DNA from: Byssochlamys sp. IMV 00236
Lineage: Eukaryota > Ascomycota > Eurotiomycetes > Eurotiales > Thermoascaceae
DNA length: 21,929 bases
Reading direction: 5' to 3'
NCBI GenBank assembly: GCA_001931875.2
Contig: MSJH02000122.1
Location: 1 to 21,929 of the forward strand
A program made the position numbers and the translations under genes. Positions within the stretch are counted from its first letter, which is position 1, and each line of letters starts with the position of its first letter. Shown piece after piece: positions 1-9,479 of the stretch. Below the pieces are notes generated by a model, which was given only the letters and a program-made list of their open reading frames with translations, was not told the origin of the DNA and did no database searches.

Positions 1-29
<29 letters not shown>
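1..29. repeat. Poly(A) run at left edge
   Basis: Twenty-nine consecutive A begin the window. The right edge is a matching poly(T) run. Both look like points where an assembly could not be extended through a homopolymer, not biological ends; no telomeric repeat is present. Confidence 0.9.
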
Positions 30-31
<2 letters not shown>

Positions 32-903
32 CTGAAGTTTGTAAGATAAGCGGGCATTGCACAGGAGTCAGTTCATGATATACAATCCATTAGCATGCAA
101 TTTGATCAAATAAAACGTAATAATGGGCCTAGAAAATAGAGTTCATTCAATACAGAAACACAAATGCAACATCCTTATTAACGGGTCAAAAAAATATAAC
201 AAAATAAGACGAAAAGAAAGAAAAGGAAAAGAAGAAAGATAGCGGCTAGATATCCAAGCAATCCTCATGATACCCATTTCAAATCGAGGGGAAAATGTGT
301 CTAGGTATTATTCATATTCATGAATACTTTGTATTATTGTTCTTCTAAAAGTATTATATTTTTTCGAAAGGAAACACAAGGAAAAATTTGAGGAAGGTGA
401 CCAGAGCAAAAGACCTTTAGTTGTATTTGGCAATGGCCTTAAAAATAAGAACCATGTAAAGTTTAAAGGATTAAGGCACGGTGTATCAGAAAGGGTATAT
501 AGACAGTTGAGTCTCCGTGGAAGACTTGTAGAATTGATACAATACATCAAAGATGAAAATACATACGTGTGAATATCATACAAGTATTAATACACTAGAC
601 CTGCAATTTCTGTTTCGAAAAAAAAAAAAACCTAGAAAAATCTCAAATGTGGCAATGGTGATGATAAACACAAGATCCATCAAATATTCATCTACAAAAG
701 TTGCAGTATTTATTGGAATCATGTCATGACCGCGAAGAATATGCTTACCATTGCTGAATGATAGTGGCTGCCGCATCTCACTCTAGTGAGACGACAGTTT
801 AAAGATACCTACAGATAAAAAAAAAAAAAAAAAAATCTCATTTTTTATTCATCTGAAAAAGGTCCAACATTTTCTGAATTTGAAGTGCGAACACTGTAAA
901 TGA
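30..903. other. No supportable gene; AT-rich flank
   Basis: This 874-base stretch lies downstream of the globin stop on the minus strand. It is AT-rich, with poly(A) runs near 620 and 820. The longest minus-strand reading frames (308-583 and 576-776) are low-complexity and match no family I know. A possible start ATG at 776, followed by a GTAAGC donor and a TTTTGTAG acceptor 57 nt on, could be spliced, but the downstream frame gives only hydrophobic low-complexity sequence. It may be 3' UTR and intergenic DNA, or part of a gene that continues past the left edge. Confidence 0.5.
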
Positions 904-1696
904 TTACATTATGGTACATGCTTGTTTTTTAGCTTTACTCGTTGATACAGTCGTGCCTTCCACCCAGGCCTGCTGGGATTCGAAACCAAGAGTCATGTTA
1001 TAAGCGACATAGGCAGTAGCCTATTCAATAACGAAATAAGTACACACACAATAAAGATTTTTTTATAGTTACCTTAGCCCACGCTTCACCCATCTCATCT
1101 GTATATTCTTCCCTCAATCTCTTTTTGAGTGCTGTGACAAAGGCAGGACCTACATGATCAAAATACTCTGGTTTGATCTTGTAAAAATAATGTCTTGCTC
1201 CCAATTCCTTCATCTGCAAAGCCAACCACTCAGGATCCTCTTCCTCGACTTTTTTCTTATTCATGTCCTTGATTGTCCCCCGTTTCTGTTTGGTCAGTTT
1301 AGGTGCTCTTGCAATAAAGGCAATCATGCCTGTCAGAGCCTTTGCTTGCTGAAAGACATTGTGGAACAATGGCTCTGCCTCAGGACAGAGTTCAAATAAG
1401 GCGGCGTAAAAGGCAAGACCAAAGGCGTGGGAAGGAGAGATGGTCTTATCGTCTGAGTCAACTCGTTTCTGAGAGACTAGCTCCCAGCTCGTACGAATGA
1501 TGTCGATTTCTGTTTGACTAGGTGCATTTTCGAATGAACTTTCAGAACTTGATATGGAAGGTGTTGCTGTTGATGATCTGGATGACTGCGGGAATCTATT
1601 AAAGAACTTTCGAAGAGTATGATTTGAAGAAGCAAGAGCAGACGAGATAGTTGATTGCTTTGTACTATTTGTTGATGTCATCGGACAAGATGCCAT
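904..1696 (-). CDS. Globin-domain protein with C-terminal CaaX box
   Basis: There are two exons, 1696-1073 and 1020-904, split by a 52-nt GT-AG intron, giving 246 aa. A Ser/Thr-rich N-terminal extension (about 1-62) precedes a globin fold (about 63-225). The CD1 Phe is probably F111, the distal E7 position Q116 or Q117, and the proximal F8 His H169 in GARHYFYKIKP. The KPEYFDHVGPAF segment is typical of globin helices F-G. A Lys/Glu-rich insert (about 133-155) separates helices E and F. Exon 2 ends in KAKKQACTIM. CTIM fits a farnesyltransferase CaaX motif (Cys, aliphatic third position, Met last), so membrane anchoring is inferred. No reductase domain follows, so it is not a flavohaemoglobin. 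Heme binding, oxygen sensing or NO handling are possible roles. The family call is firm; the role is unknown. Confidence 0.87.
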
Positions 1697-1745
1697 TTTG
1701 TTAAGAAAAGAAAGAAAGGGGGAAAAGAAAAAAAGATATTGTAAA

Positions 1746-1763
1746 GAGAGAGAGAGAGAGAGA
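1746..1763. repeat. (GA)9 microsatellite in globin promoter
   Basis: This is an 18-base pure GA tract about 50 bases upstream of the globin start codon, in the 142-base gap between the methyltransferase stop and the globin ATG. On the globin (minus) strand it reads as a CT-rich tract, which is common in fungal 5' leaders. Confidence 0.8.
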
Positions 1764-1838
1764 CAGGTTCTCAGATTTGGTATCTATTTATTATTTTATA
1801 TAATACAAAGGTATAAATGGAATTAATTAAACAAAATA

Positions 1839-2230
1839 CTATGACTTAAACACTGGACATAAAGACCAATCAATATTGTCAGGATTATAATCCAAAGGTA
1901 CTTTAGCCCAAACAGAGTAAACATTTGTAAATGACTTGGTCTCTTTCACTTCCTCGAAATAATCACGCCATCGTTCCTTGTACTCCGTTACTGAAATGTT
2001 TAACATTTGACTCAACACTGGGCTTGTCGACTCTGCAAACGATTCCAAATTATGCTTCCAAAGGACACCAAGGTCCAATCCCCATTCTCCCAGAGGAATA
2101 GAAACTGATTTACAATTGACATCTTCCAAATTGAGTGCTTTTAATGCGTCGGCCAGATAAGCGGCTATTCTTGCTTCGCATCCAAGTCGTCTAGCTGCCT
2201 CCAACACTGTATAATAAATGAGTCACACGC

Positions 2231-2262
<32 letters not shown>

Positions 2263-3439
2263 CATGTCTTACTGTCCGTCTCTAGTTTTGACCCTTTAGG
2301 TCCAAGATTGCACGTCGAAAAGTCAATCTCGATCAACTCAATATATCCACCTGGCTTGGTCACTCGAATCAACTCCTGTAGGACAGATTTCCAATTGTCA
2401 AGCGTAAAGGACGCAGTAACTAATCTTTGTTTGACAAAATCAAATTCATCATCCTGAAAGGGCAATCTTTCCTGCGTGACATCCACTTGATAGAAATCGA
2501 GGTTTTTTAACAGACATCTCTTTATTTTCATTTCCTCTTGGGTTAGCTGACTAGACAAGCTCGTCTCTTGGCTTGTTAATGAACAATCCGAAGCTAGCAC
2601 GGGTGTCAGGTTGTTTAGTTTGGATAAATTGGGATGAACTGGAGTAAAGTACTGTTGTGGTTGTTCACCTGTTGTTCCATATTCGATGTGTTTACCTTCT
2701 TCTTCAAAATCGTCGGGTAATAAATCGCAATTGTCAATCGCTACAAAATGAGATTGACGATAATCAAGAGCCAAATCGATGATATGATGTCCTGCCTATA
2801 TTAAGAAAAAAATTTTTTTTTCTTTTAGTTTAGGCAACATGTGCGCGTTCATCATTACTGTTATTATTGCTCTTGGTCTATATTTACCCACATACCAGGC
2901 CCACAGCTATATTTTATGATGAGTCATCACTTTTATGGTCATCATTTTTTTACTTACCTCACATTAAGTACTTTTATCCCCTTTTCTAATTCCTGTTGAA
3001 GTGGTGCAACAATGTTACTACGGAATTGTGTTACAGAATATACATCAAACTCTTTTTACTTATTTGCTTACCCGCCAAAGACCCAACGAAGGATAAACGT
3101 CTGTACTCTGGAACGATCCAATTCGAGTTGATCGTTAGGTAAAAGGGGATTAGAAGAATGATCAAGGTACCGTCGGCCTTTGAACCATTTGAAGGCTCCA
3201 CGTGGACCAGAACAGATCAATGCCATATCTTGTTCTTGCCTTAAACGTGGGGCTAACCTCATCGGCCTGTCTTCAGCTATAAACGCTTTATGGTCGCTAC
3301 TGTTTGATTTTCCTTGCTGTTGTTCGTTTAATTTCTTTTGTAATTTTTCTAGTTTTTTCGCAGGCAAGGGTCTTAGATGCTTTGGTAAATGTTGTCTACT
3401 CGAAAACCGACTTTTAATATCAGATTGACTATTGCCCAT
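1839..3439 (-). CDS. SAM-dependent methyltransferase, N-myristoylation signal
   Basis: Five exons are inferred: 3439-3072, 3017-2958, 2906-2896, 2791-2273 and 2206-1839, giving 441 aa. Residues 123-147 carry the start of a class I Rossmann methyltransferase, with motif I reading VLNVSCGPG; the usual form is D-x-G-x-G, so Asp and the first Gly are changed to Asn and Ser. The second strand (FVAIDNC), an LPFQDDEFDFV motif and VTKPGGYIELIEID follow in family order. About 65 polar residues are inserted between strands 2 and 3. The N-terminus MGNSQSDIK meets the N-myristoylation consensus (Gly2, small uncharged residue 3, Ser6). Exon 3 is only 11 nt; a variant using GTAAAT as donor and TATAG as acceptor makes it 19 nt and adds four residues, which fits the family less well. 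The substrate is unknown. The derlin stop lies 81 bases upstream, so the promoter is short. Confidence 0.85.
2236..2262. repeat. (TA)n microsatellite in methyltransferase intron 4
   Basis: A 27-base alternating TA tract occupies the 5' half of intron 4 (2272-2207) of the methyltransferase gene. The intron is 66 nt, and its donor GTAAGA and acceptor ATACAG lie outside the repeat. Length polymorphism here would change intron length without touching the coding sequence. Confidence 0.85.
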
Positions 3440-3520
3440 ATAAAAATTTGAAAAGAAAGAAAGGAAATGAATGAAGAAAGAGGGTAAATTCTATTTTATA
3501 TATAAACAAGGTTACACACC

Positions 3521-4489
3521 CTAATTGTTATCATCGTCAATAACCACTTCTTCTTGTTCTTCTTCTTCTTGTTGTTGTCGTTGATTGCCTTCAATTAACC
3601 AAACACTAGATGATATTAGAGCAAGCTATACATGTATGTATATATTAACTTACAAAAACTTGGGTGCAGACAGCCATTTTTTACCACCACTCAGTGGCTC
3701 ACGGGGCCAAACATCTTGGAAAAAATAGTAAATGTGTCCTACAAAGATACCTAATGCGTCTCCTTGTGGCAATTTACCACTGAGTGTCATTGAGAATAAC
3801 AAGAGAACCCAAGGTAAATAAGGTGCACTAAAAACGACCAAGCCTAAAAAATTCAACCGAATGTATGGATTTCGCCTTGACCAGATATACACCATGGTGA
3901 ATGCAAGCGATGACCCCAGGAATGGTATATAAGCATATGGTAAGATGATCTAGTTATTTAGTCAAGTCATCAATAATACGGTTTTTTTTTTACTTACAGA
4001 GCATAAAAGTAAGGTGGAGGCAGAAAATAATATGAGCCATGCATAATCTGCTGGTTTATGTCTATAGAATCCTTCTTCCATCATTCGACTATATCTCGCT
4101 CTATAACAAAATAGATAAGTCATTATGATATAAAAAATGCATCCATTTTTACAGAAAGAAGATGTGGAAAAAGAAATCGAGTGATAAGGGTCCAAAATAA
4201 AAAAAGTTGGTAATCAACCTCCACCACTATTCTATAAACTTAGTCCATGTGCATATATTTCTCTATTTCATATATATATCAACCTGAAATTCATTCACAA
4301 TACTTTCATAATTCAACCATAATTGTAGAGGATGAACAAGTCCTAAATGCTTTTTTTCTTGTTTGTTAATTATGCAATAAACTAGTCATTTATACTTACG
4401 ACTACTATGCTCGTAAAACACGATAGAGATATGTATATTCTTGTAATAGGTGGAATGTCGCTAAACCATGTTTCTAATGGATTTGGCAT
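3521..4489 (-). CDS. Derlin (Der1-like ERAD membrane protein)
   Basis: Six exons (4489-4400, 4349-4284, 4226-4153, 4100-3998, 3949-3654, 3605-3521) give 237 aa, the usual derlin length. Family landmarks appear in order: the N-terminal DIPPITR, the WR motif (W54-R55 in WWRLITNF), RYSRMMEEGFYRHKPADY, the YIWSRRNPYIRLNFLGL block, APYLPWVLLLFS, and GIFVGHIYYFFQDVWP. Several hydrophobic segments match the rhomboid-like six-helix fold; derlins lack the protease catalytic dyad. The protein is expected in the ER membrane, helping to move misfolded proteins to the cytosol. The C-terminal tail is Gln/Glu/Asp-rich and shows no SHP box for p97/Cdc48, so direct Cdc48 docking by that motif is not supported. 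The last exon rests on an ATCATCTAG acceptor; the nearer TATAG would stop after three codons. Confidence 0.92.
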
Positions 4490-4879
4490 AATTCAACAGA
4501 GAAAGAAAAAAGTGGAAAGAAAATGCTGGCTTCAGGTCATTGGTAAGTTTCAGCGCTTAAAAAGTCACACACATCAGTGCGCGTGTATGAATTGTCATTA
4601 TTTGACAATGATGAAGGGGATTTATACTATAAATTCAATATACTTTTCTTTATACTATTCCAATTGGCGCGCACACGTTTATTTTTGTCCTTTGCAAAGC
4701 TAAAATGACATGTACCCTTGTCCAAAGTAACCTTTTCTCTCTCTCTTTTTATTTCTCTCCTTTATCCGGAGTTTTAATCATGCATAATAATTATCAACAA
4801 AAAGAGAGAAGGGCAACAGGCAATATAAGGGACGACACAGGGGCAATTTCCTTTTTTCCTTTTCTTTCTAGTTTCAATT
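4490..4879. promoter_or_regulatory. Divergent promoter, derlin / NTF2-like gene
   Basis: This 390-base gap lies between two start codons pointing outward. It holds the palindrome CCAATTGG (4660-4667), which presents a CCAAT box on both strands and runs directly into GCGCGC. CT-rich tracts near 4735-4765 and 4845-4870 are likely leader sequence of the plus-strand gene. No other gene is visible. Promoter function is inferred from position. Confidence 0.5.
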
Positions 4880-5745
4880 ATGTCCGATATTGGTGATGAT
4901 ACTCAAGTTTCGTCTCTTGTTTTAATAAAGAGTAAAAAGATAAATAAATAAAGGATAGAGAGAGTATTGATTATACTTTTAGACCTTGTTGAAGATTTAT
5001 TTTCATATAATACAATCAAACGAAAGAGGGTCTTGGAATACTATTTCTTTCAAGATGCAACATTAACGTCACCTCTTATGTGTACTGAAGGTGTATTGAA
5101 CATTCAATAGTAAGGTGAATTGATCCAACAACTTGTCATTAATCTATTTAGTGTATATACTATTTGGCAAACCATGAATAGAAAGGAACCAGTGATCAAC
5201 AATATAGTGTTTGATGGGTAACTTTATAACAAAATTAAATAAAATACTAAAACTGTATTAGACATACAGCCGTCATTCATCTCACACAGACCATTTCGCC
5301 TTGCATCTTTCCATCCTTTATTCAAATTCAAATCCCTTCAGTGACGATATTAAAGTTTAGAGAAACAGAACAAGATAGTGGACTGCTCAAGGTCTATCAT
5401 CAAGAAGACACTTGGACGTTGGAAGGTTATATTTGTATATTTCTATTTCACGTGCTTTATAAATAACACAATTCTTAAGGTCTACTTCAGTCTGTACCAC
5501 TCATCTCCTTTTGGTATGACCACGTCGTTCGTCTAATGATGGGCAAACTCGTCACAGCCACAGGAGATCTCTTGGACGCCGCCATTCAGCAAGCAGAAAA
5601 GATGACAGCTAGGGGGCAGCAGATTCAGCGGATCGGGCGTGACTTGGCGGTTGAAAACATGGAAAGGCTGGACGAGTACAAGAGCGAGTTACATGAAAAT
5701 TACTTAAAAGGCATAAAACATTGGAGAGAGCATAATCAGCCATAA
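4880..5745 (+). CDS. NTF2-like (SigF-like) fungal protein
   Basis: Five exons (4880-4931, 4983-5109, 5152-5217, 5262-5425, 5480-5745) give 224 aa, and all phases fit. The middle part reads HTAVIHLTQTISPCIFPSF, then a QIPSVTILKFRE strand, YHQEDTWTLEGLLQSVPL and FWYDHVVRLMMGKLVTATG. I recognise this order from fungal proteins annotated as SigF-like, NTF2-like family; the assignment is from memory of the family. The NTF2 fold is a small cone-shaped alpha/beta barrel, and no catalytic residues can be named. The C-terminal 65 residues (DLLDAAIQQAEKMT and on) look helical and charged. The stop codon lies inside the last codons of the opposite-strand flavoprotein gene: the two coding regions overlap by 10 bases. 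Confidence 0.8.
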
Positions 5746-8014
5746 TAGCTCGCGGCTACCACAGCCGCCGCACTATGTTCATTGGGGGAAATTAAAAATG
5801 AATCAAAATAAAGACATAATTGATTATAATTATCCACTCGTGTGCCAATGTAACCGTCAGGACGGATCACGATGATCTCGGGTTGTTTGATTTCATATGT
5901 CTTGTAACACTGTTGGTCATGATCAAGATAGACCTTGTCGAGTCCAAACGGCCAGGTCGAGTGGACGACCGAGGGGGGTGTCTGGGTAAGGTACTGGTTC
6001 GCTTCCTGTTTTGTCGAATTCGAAATAAACATGATCGAAAACAGGTCGGGTTCACTAGGTGGCTGTGGCCTGTACGAGAACCTCAGGCTGTCTTCAAATG
6101 AGGACCGAGTCGTGTCCGTCGATCGTCGTTGATAGAATGAATGAATCGATGAGGCCGACCATCGAGCCGTCGGGCTGCTGCTGTTATGCATCATGCCCGG
6201 TGTGTAGTGGTAAAGAAAGGAGATGGGAGAGGATATCTGTTGAGTCACTTTGGATAGAGGGGATGATTCAAAAGTAGACAGCGAGCCACAAAAGACAAGG
6301 AGGGTGAATTGGCTGGTGCTTTGGATACAGTCGAGGAGCTGTAGATAGTTTGGTCTGATGCTCTTCCACCGTTCGGATGATCTGCGTTCAGTGACGACTG
6401 TCATCTTGTTGCTCGATGTACTGCTTTGTTTCTTGTGTCCCTTTTGAAAGATATTAAAGAGATTCGATAGATTACTATTGTTCATCGAGCTCGATCGTCC
6501 TCTTGAATGTTCTATGCTTGTACTGCTCGACGGCTTTAACTGAGTTGTCGTTGGCTTTGTAGGTTTCGTATTGGTAAGCAGCAAGAGCTGAACCAGACTG
6601 TATGGCTTTAATTTTCCATTGGGGGCTAAGCAGCCAGCGCCGATGGTGAATTCAAAAGTACTGCTAATTTCTTGATGGTGGCAGTTGATCAGGTTGGATG
6701 CATATGGCGTATCCCCTACAAAACACCGCTTCAGCCGATCAAGCTGGTACCTGGTCTCTCGCAAAGGCGATGTAGACAGCATTCGCTCCATCCATACGAT
6801 CGATGTCTGGATATACTCTGCTGACTTGAGCTGTGTCTCTTGGTTGACCGTATCGAACAAAGCGGTACTAGCACACTGTCGAAAAACAAGTCCTAACTTC
6901 CAACAAAGGTTCTGAACACCTTCAAAGTATGCATTGATGTCCAAGAGTGGTGAGGTTGTTTGAGAAGAAAGGCCGATGAAGAAATAGCCTTCGTACTCAA
7001 ATAGCTCACTTGACCTTTGATCGCCTTTATAAGGTAATCAAGATTAGGTCTCTTTTGATCATATGTATATGTATGTATACCTTTCCATTTCGTATAGCTT
7101 TTCACTCTACCAAATTCCGCTTGAAATGGATCCATCATGTATTTGATGTGCCCAAGGGCCAAGGCGACAGGGATTTCATCATCAATGGATACTTTGCTCC
7201 AACTAGGCTTATGTTCAAATATGATGTTGAGTGTATCCTGATGGCCTACAATCACCACACTCTCTTGATTCTTTTTGATCACCGAGATTTGTCTGATGCT
7301 AGGAAAATTGGACTGAAGAATGGCTATTTGAAGGGTATAAAAGTACCTCTTGTTATTGTGATACTTGTATCCGATACCTTTATTCTTTGCCTGTTACTAT
7401 TTTAATTTTAATAATAATACAAATGTTACCTAGTGTTTGTCTGACAAGATTTGTATCATCATTTTCTACCAGAACAAACTGTGATTTCCAGCACTGACCA
7501 TGACTCAACTCGATTCGCTTAAAGTCACCTTGATCCTCTATCTTGGTGATGCGTTCCTTCATCACATCCAAACTGACATGATGTCTGAGGATATCGCACA
7601 CAATGGACTGTTCACAGGACAGACAATAGTTATAGCCTGTCACATCGTTATCCCATAACTGGATGCTATCTACTAAGACGCTGTGCTCGTATATGTCCAG
7701 CCTCCAGTGTTTCATGCCCTTGGCGGTGATGGCATCGAGCAAGTTGATCTGTTTTAGAAGTTGTAGACTGCGTGGTGAAAATATCAAGAGTCCAGACGAT
7801 GATTGTGTCTTATTGTTGTCTATAGGATGCATAAGTTTGATTGTATGTTGAGTCTGTGTACATACCAATCATTTGTATGGACAGTCCGATTTTGGAAAGC
7901 AGTATGGCTGCATATAATCCAGATATACCTTTTTAATATGTGTTATGAGACATGTAATAAGTATCTATTTATTTTACCAGAGCCAATAATGAATACGTCT
8001 GTTTGATGGCTCAT
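5736..8014 (-). CDS. Phenol-hydroxylase-like FAD monooxygenase homologue, motifs eroded
   Basis: Five exons (8014-7978, 7928-7866, 7819-7430, 7377-7081, 7024-5736) give 691 aa. The N-terminus VFIIGSGISGLYAAILLSK is an intact GxGxxG dinucleotide fold (G11, G13, G16). LGLVFRQ after a VQNLCWKL helix, and a C-terminal IIVIRPDGYIGTRV (from about 646), match class A flavoprotein monooxygenases with the thioredoxin-like C-terminal domain of phenol hydroxylases. Two FAD motifs are degraded. The DG motif site reads VENDDTNLVRQTLG, and the GD motif site reads YFFIGLSSQTTSPLLDINAYFEG, where the usual GDAAH-type Asp is Leu281 and the following GG-x-G is missing. A Ser/Thr-rich insert (about 400-470) interrupts the C-terminal domain. 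Splicing is clean and the frame is open, so it is probably expressed; catalytic activity is doubtful. Confidence 0.82.
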
Positions 8015-8640
8015 TTTGTTATATATATATATTTTGATATAGAAAAGAAAAAGAAGAGAGATACAGAAAAAAAGGAGTGGGGTAAAAGAAAATGGTGTTG
8101 GTGTTACACTTGTAAGATGTGACATTAAATAAGCTCATTTAACGCGTTAATAAACACTCAAGTGCGTATATATAAAGTGTCAATATAAACTCTTGTAATA
8201 ACTGTAACCTGTTCTTTACCAAGAAGATATTTGCAAGGGAATAGCTGAGTCGAATGTTCTGTGTGTTTGTCTCTGGAGGGAAAAATCGTTTGTTGGTTAG
8301 CATTGTAGTTTGTCAAATATTTATCTGATCATCAAAAAGAAGGTGTTTAGAAAAGTCAGGTTGAATGAAAAAATAATAGAATAAAAGAGGACAAATGATG
8401 TATTTTATCTTGGCTCAATTGTGAAAAGAGGGTAAAATTACTTCTTTCTAGTTGATCAATATTTATCTTTTATGCAAACGCTTTGATGATATATGGCTTC
8501 GAATATACCAAAGAATGAAAACAACGATATAAATATGCTCATACTTGTTTCTTTTGGTCAATAGAGAACCAAAAGGATAAGCCAAAGTTTCAACCTGCGA
8601 CAGTTTGATAAGTGTATATTAAGGATTTATTATTAAGAGT
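8015..8640. promoter_or_regulatory. Promoter of flavoprotein gene and YPT1 3' region
   Basis: These 626 bases hold no supportable gene. The left part should be the promoter of the minus-strand flavoprotein gene. The 12-base perfect palindrome TTAACGCGTTAA (8139-8150), with the MluI cell-cycle box ACGCGT at its centre, lies 125 bases upstream of that ATG. The right part is YPT1 3' UTR, with an AATAAA hexamer on the minus strand at 8631-8626, ten bases past the YPT1 stop. Confidence 0.5.
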
Positions 8641-9479
8641 TTAACAACAACCACCAGATGATTGGGGTTGAACAGCTGCACCTTGACCAACACGAACTGT
8701 TGACTTGGCCTGTTGTTGTTGTTGTTGCATAGTTGATCCCATTCTATCCTTAATTTGCTTAGCCATTGTTAAAAAGGCCTGTTCGACATTGGTGGCATCC
8801 TTGGCTGAGGTTTCCAAAAGTGGAATATGAAGACTATCAGCAAATTCCTATATGGATATAAATACATATACATCATCTTGCACACATTATACAAGTTACC
8901 TTTGCTTGTTCCGTTTCTACTGCCTTTTTATCGACTAAATCGCTCTTGTTACCAACTAGCAGTTTATTGACACCTTCAGCAGCGTAACGGTCAATTTCTT
9001 GTAACCATTGCTTCACATTATTAAAACTATCTGCATCAGTTACGTCGTAAACAACAATAATGCCGTGTGCACCTCGATAGTACGAAGACGTGATTGTACG
9101 GAAACGTTCTTGTCCTGCAGTATCCCACTTTTGAAAATGTTAGTTTATATGCACATAGTCTCTCTCTTTTCTTTCTTACAATTTGCAGCTTCACCGTCTT
9201 TCCTTCAAGTTCAATAGTTCTAATTTTCTAATAAAATAAATAAGTAACCTTTATTTCATAAATATTTCATCTTGCTTACAAAGTCAACACCAATAGTAGA
9301 AATATAACTTTCGGTATAAGTGTCATCTGCAAAACGTAATAAAAGACAAGACTTTCCTACACCAGAATCGCCAATTAGCAAAAGCTTAAACAAGTAATCA
9401 CTACAGCAAAGAAAAAAAAAGTTGTCAGTTGCGTCATTTTTATATTTTGTGTATATGTTTTTTACTATTCAGGATTCAT
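8641..9479 (-). CDS. YPT1: Rab GTPase Ypt1 (Rab1)
   Basis: Five exons (9479-9466, 9400-9280, 9227-9180, 9127-8900, 8847-8641) give 205 aa; yeast Ypt1 has 206. All GTPase motifs are intact: P-loop GDSGVGKS (15-22), switch I T40 in STIGVDF, WDTAGQE (62-68), NKSD (121-124) and ETSAK (149-153). The effector region [19 protein letters not shown] is the Rab1 signature. The protein ends in GGCC, the double-cysteine site for geranylgeranylation. Rab1/Ypt1 controls ER-to-Golgi and early Golgi vesicle tethering. The first coding exon is just 14 nt (MNPE plus two bases), followed by a 65-nt intron. Six consecutive Gln codons (CAA/CAG) lie in the hypervariable C-terminal tail. The Rab1 assignment is very secure. 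Confidence 0.97.

Noticed and set aside
1..29. Poly(A) start as a retroposon or processed-gene tail
   Set aside because: No element body or target-site duplication is visible, and the opposite end has a matching homopolymer, so an assembly edge is simpler.
308..776. Minus-strand frames of 91 and 66 codons in the left flank
   Set aside because: They are low-complexity and hydrophobic, match no family and have no coherent exon chain. Treated as chance frames in AT-rich DNA.
972..990. tRNA-like B-box (GATTCGAAACC) in the window's left part
   Set aside because: It lies in exon 2 of the globin gene (codons for LGFESQ). No A box, anticodon stem or acceptor stem pairs around it.
5820..6915. Several plus-strand frames of 62-93 codons opposite the flavoprotein exon 5
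   Set aside because: They are shadows of the large minus-strand exon, whose frame is supported by splice sites and conserved motifs.
904..8014. Secondary-metabolite cluster built from the methyltransferase, flavoprotein and globin
   Set aside because: No backbone synthase, transporter or pathway regulator is present, and housekeeping genes (derlin, YPT1) are interleaved.
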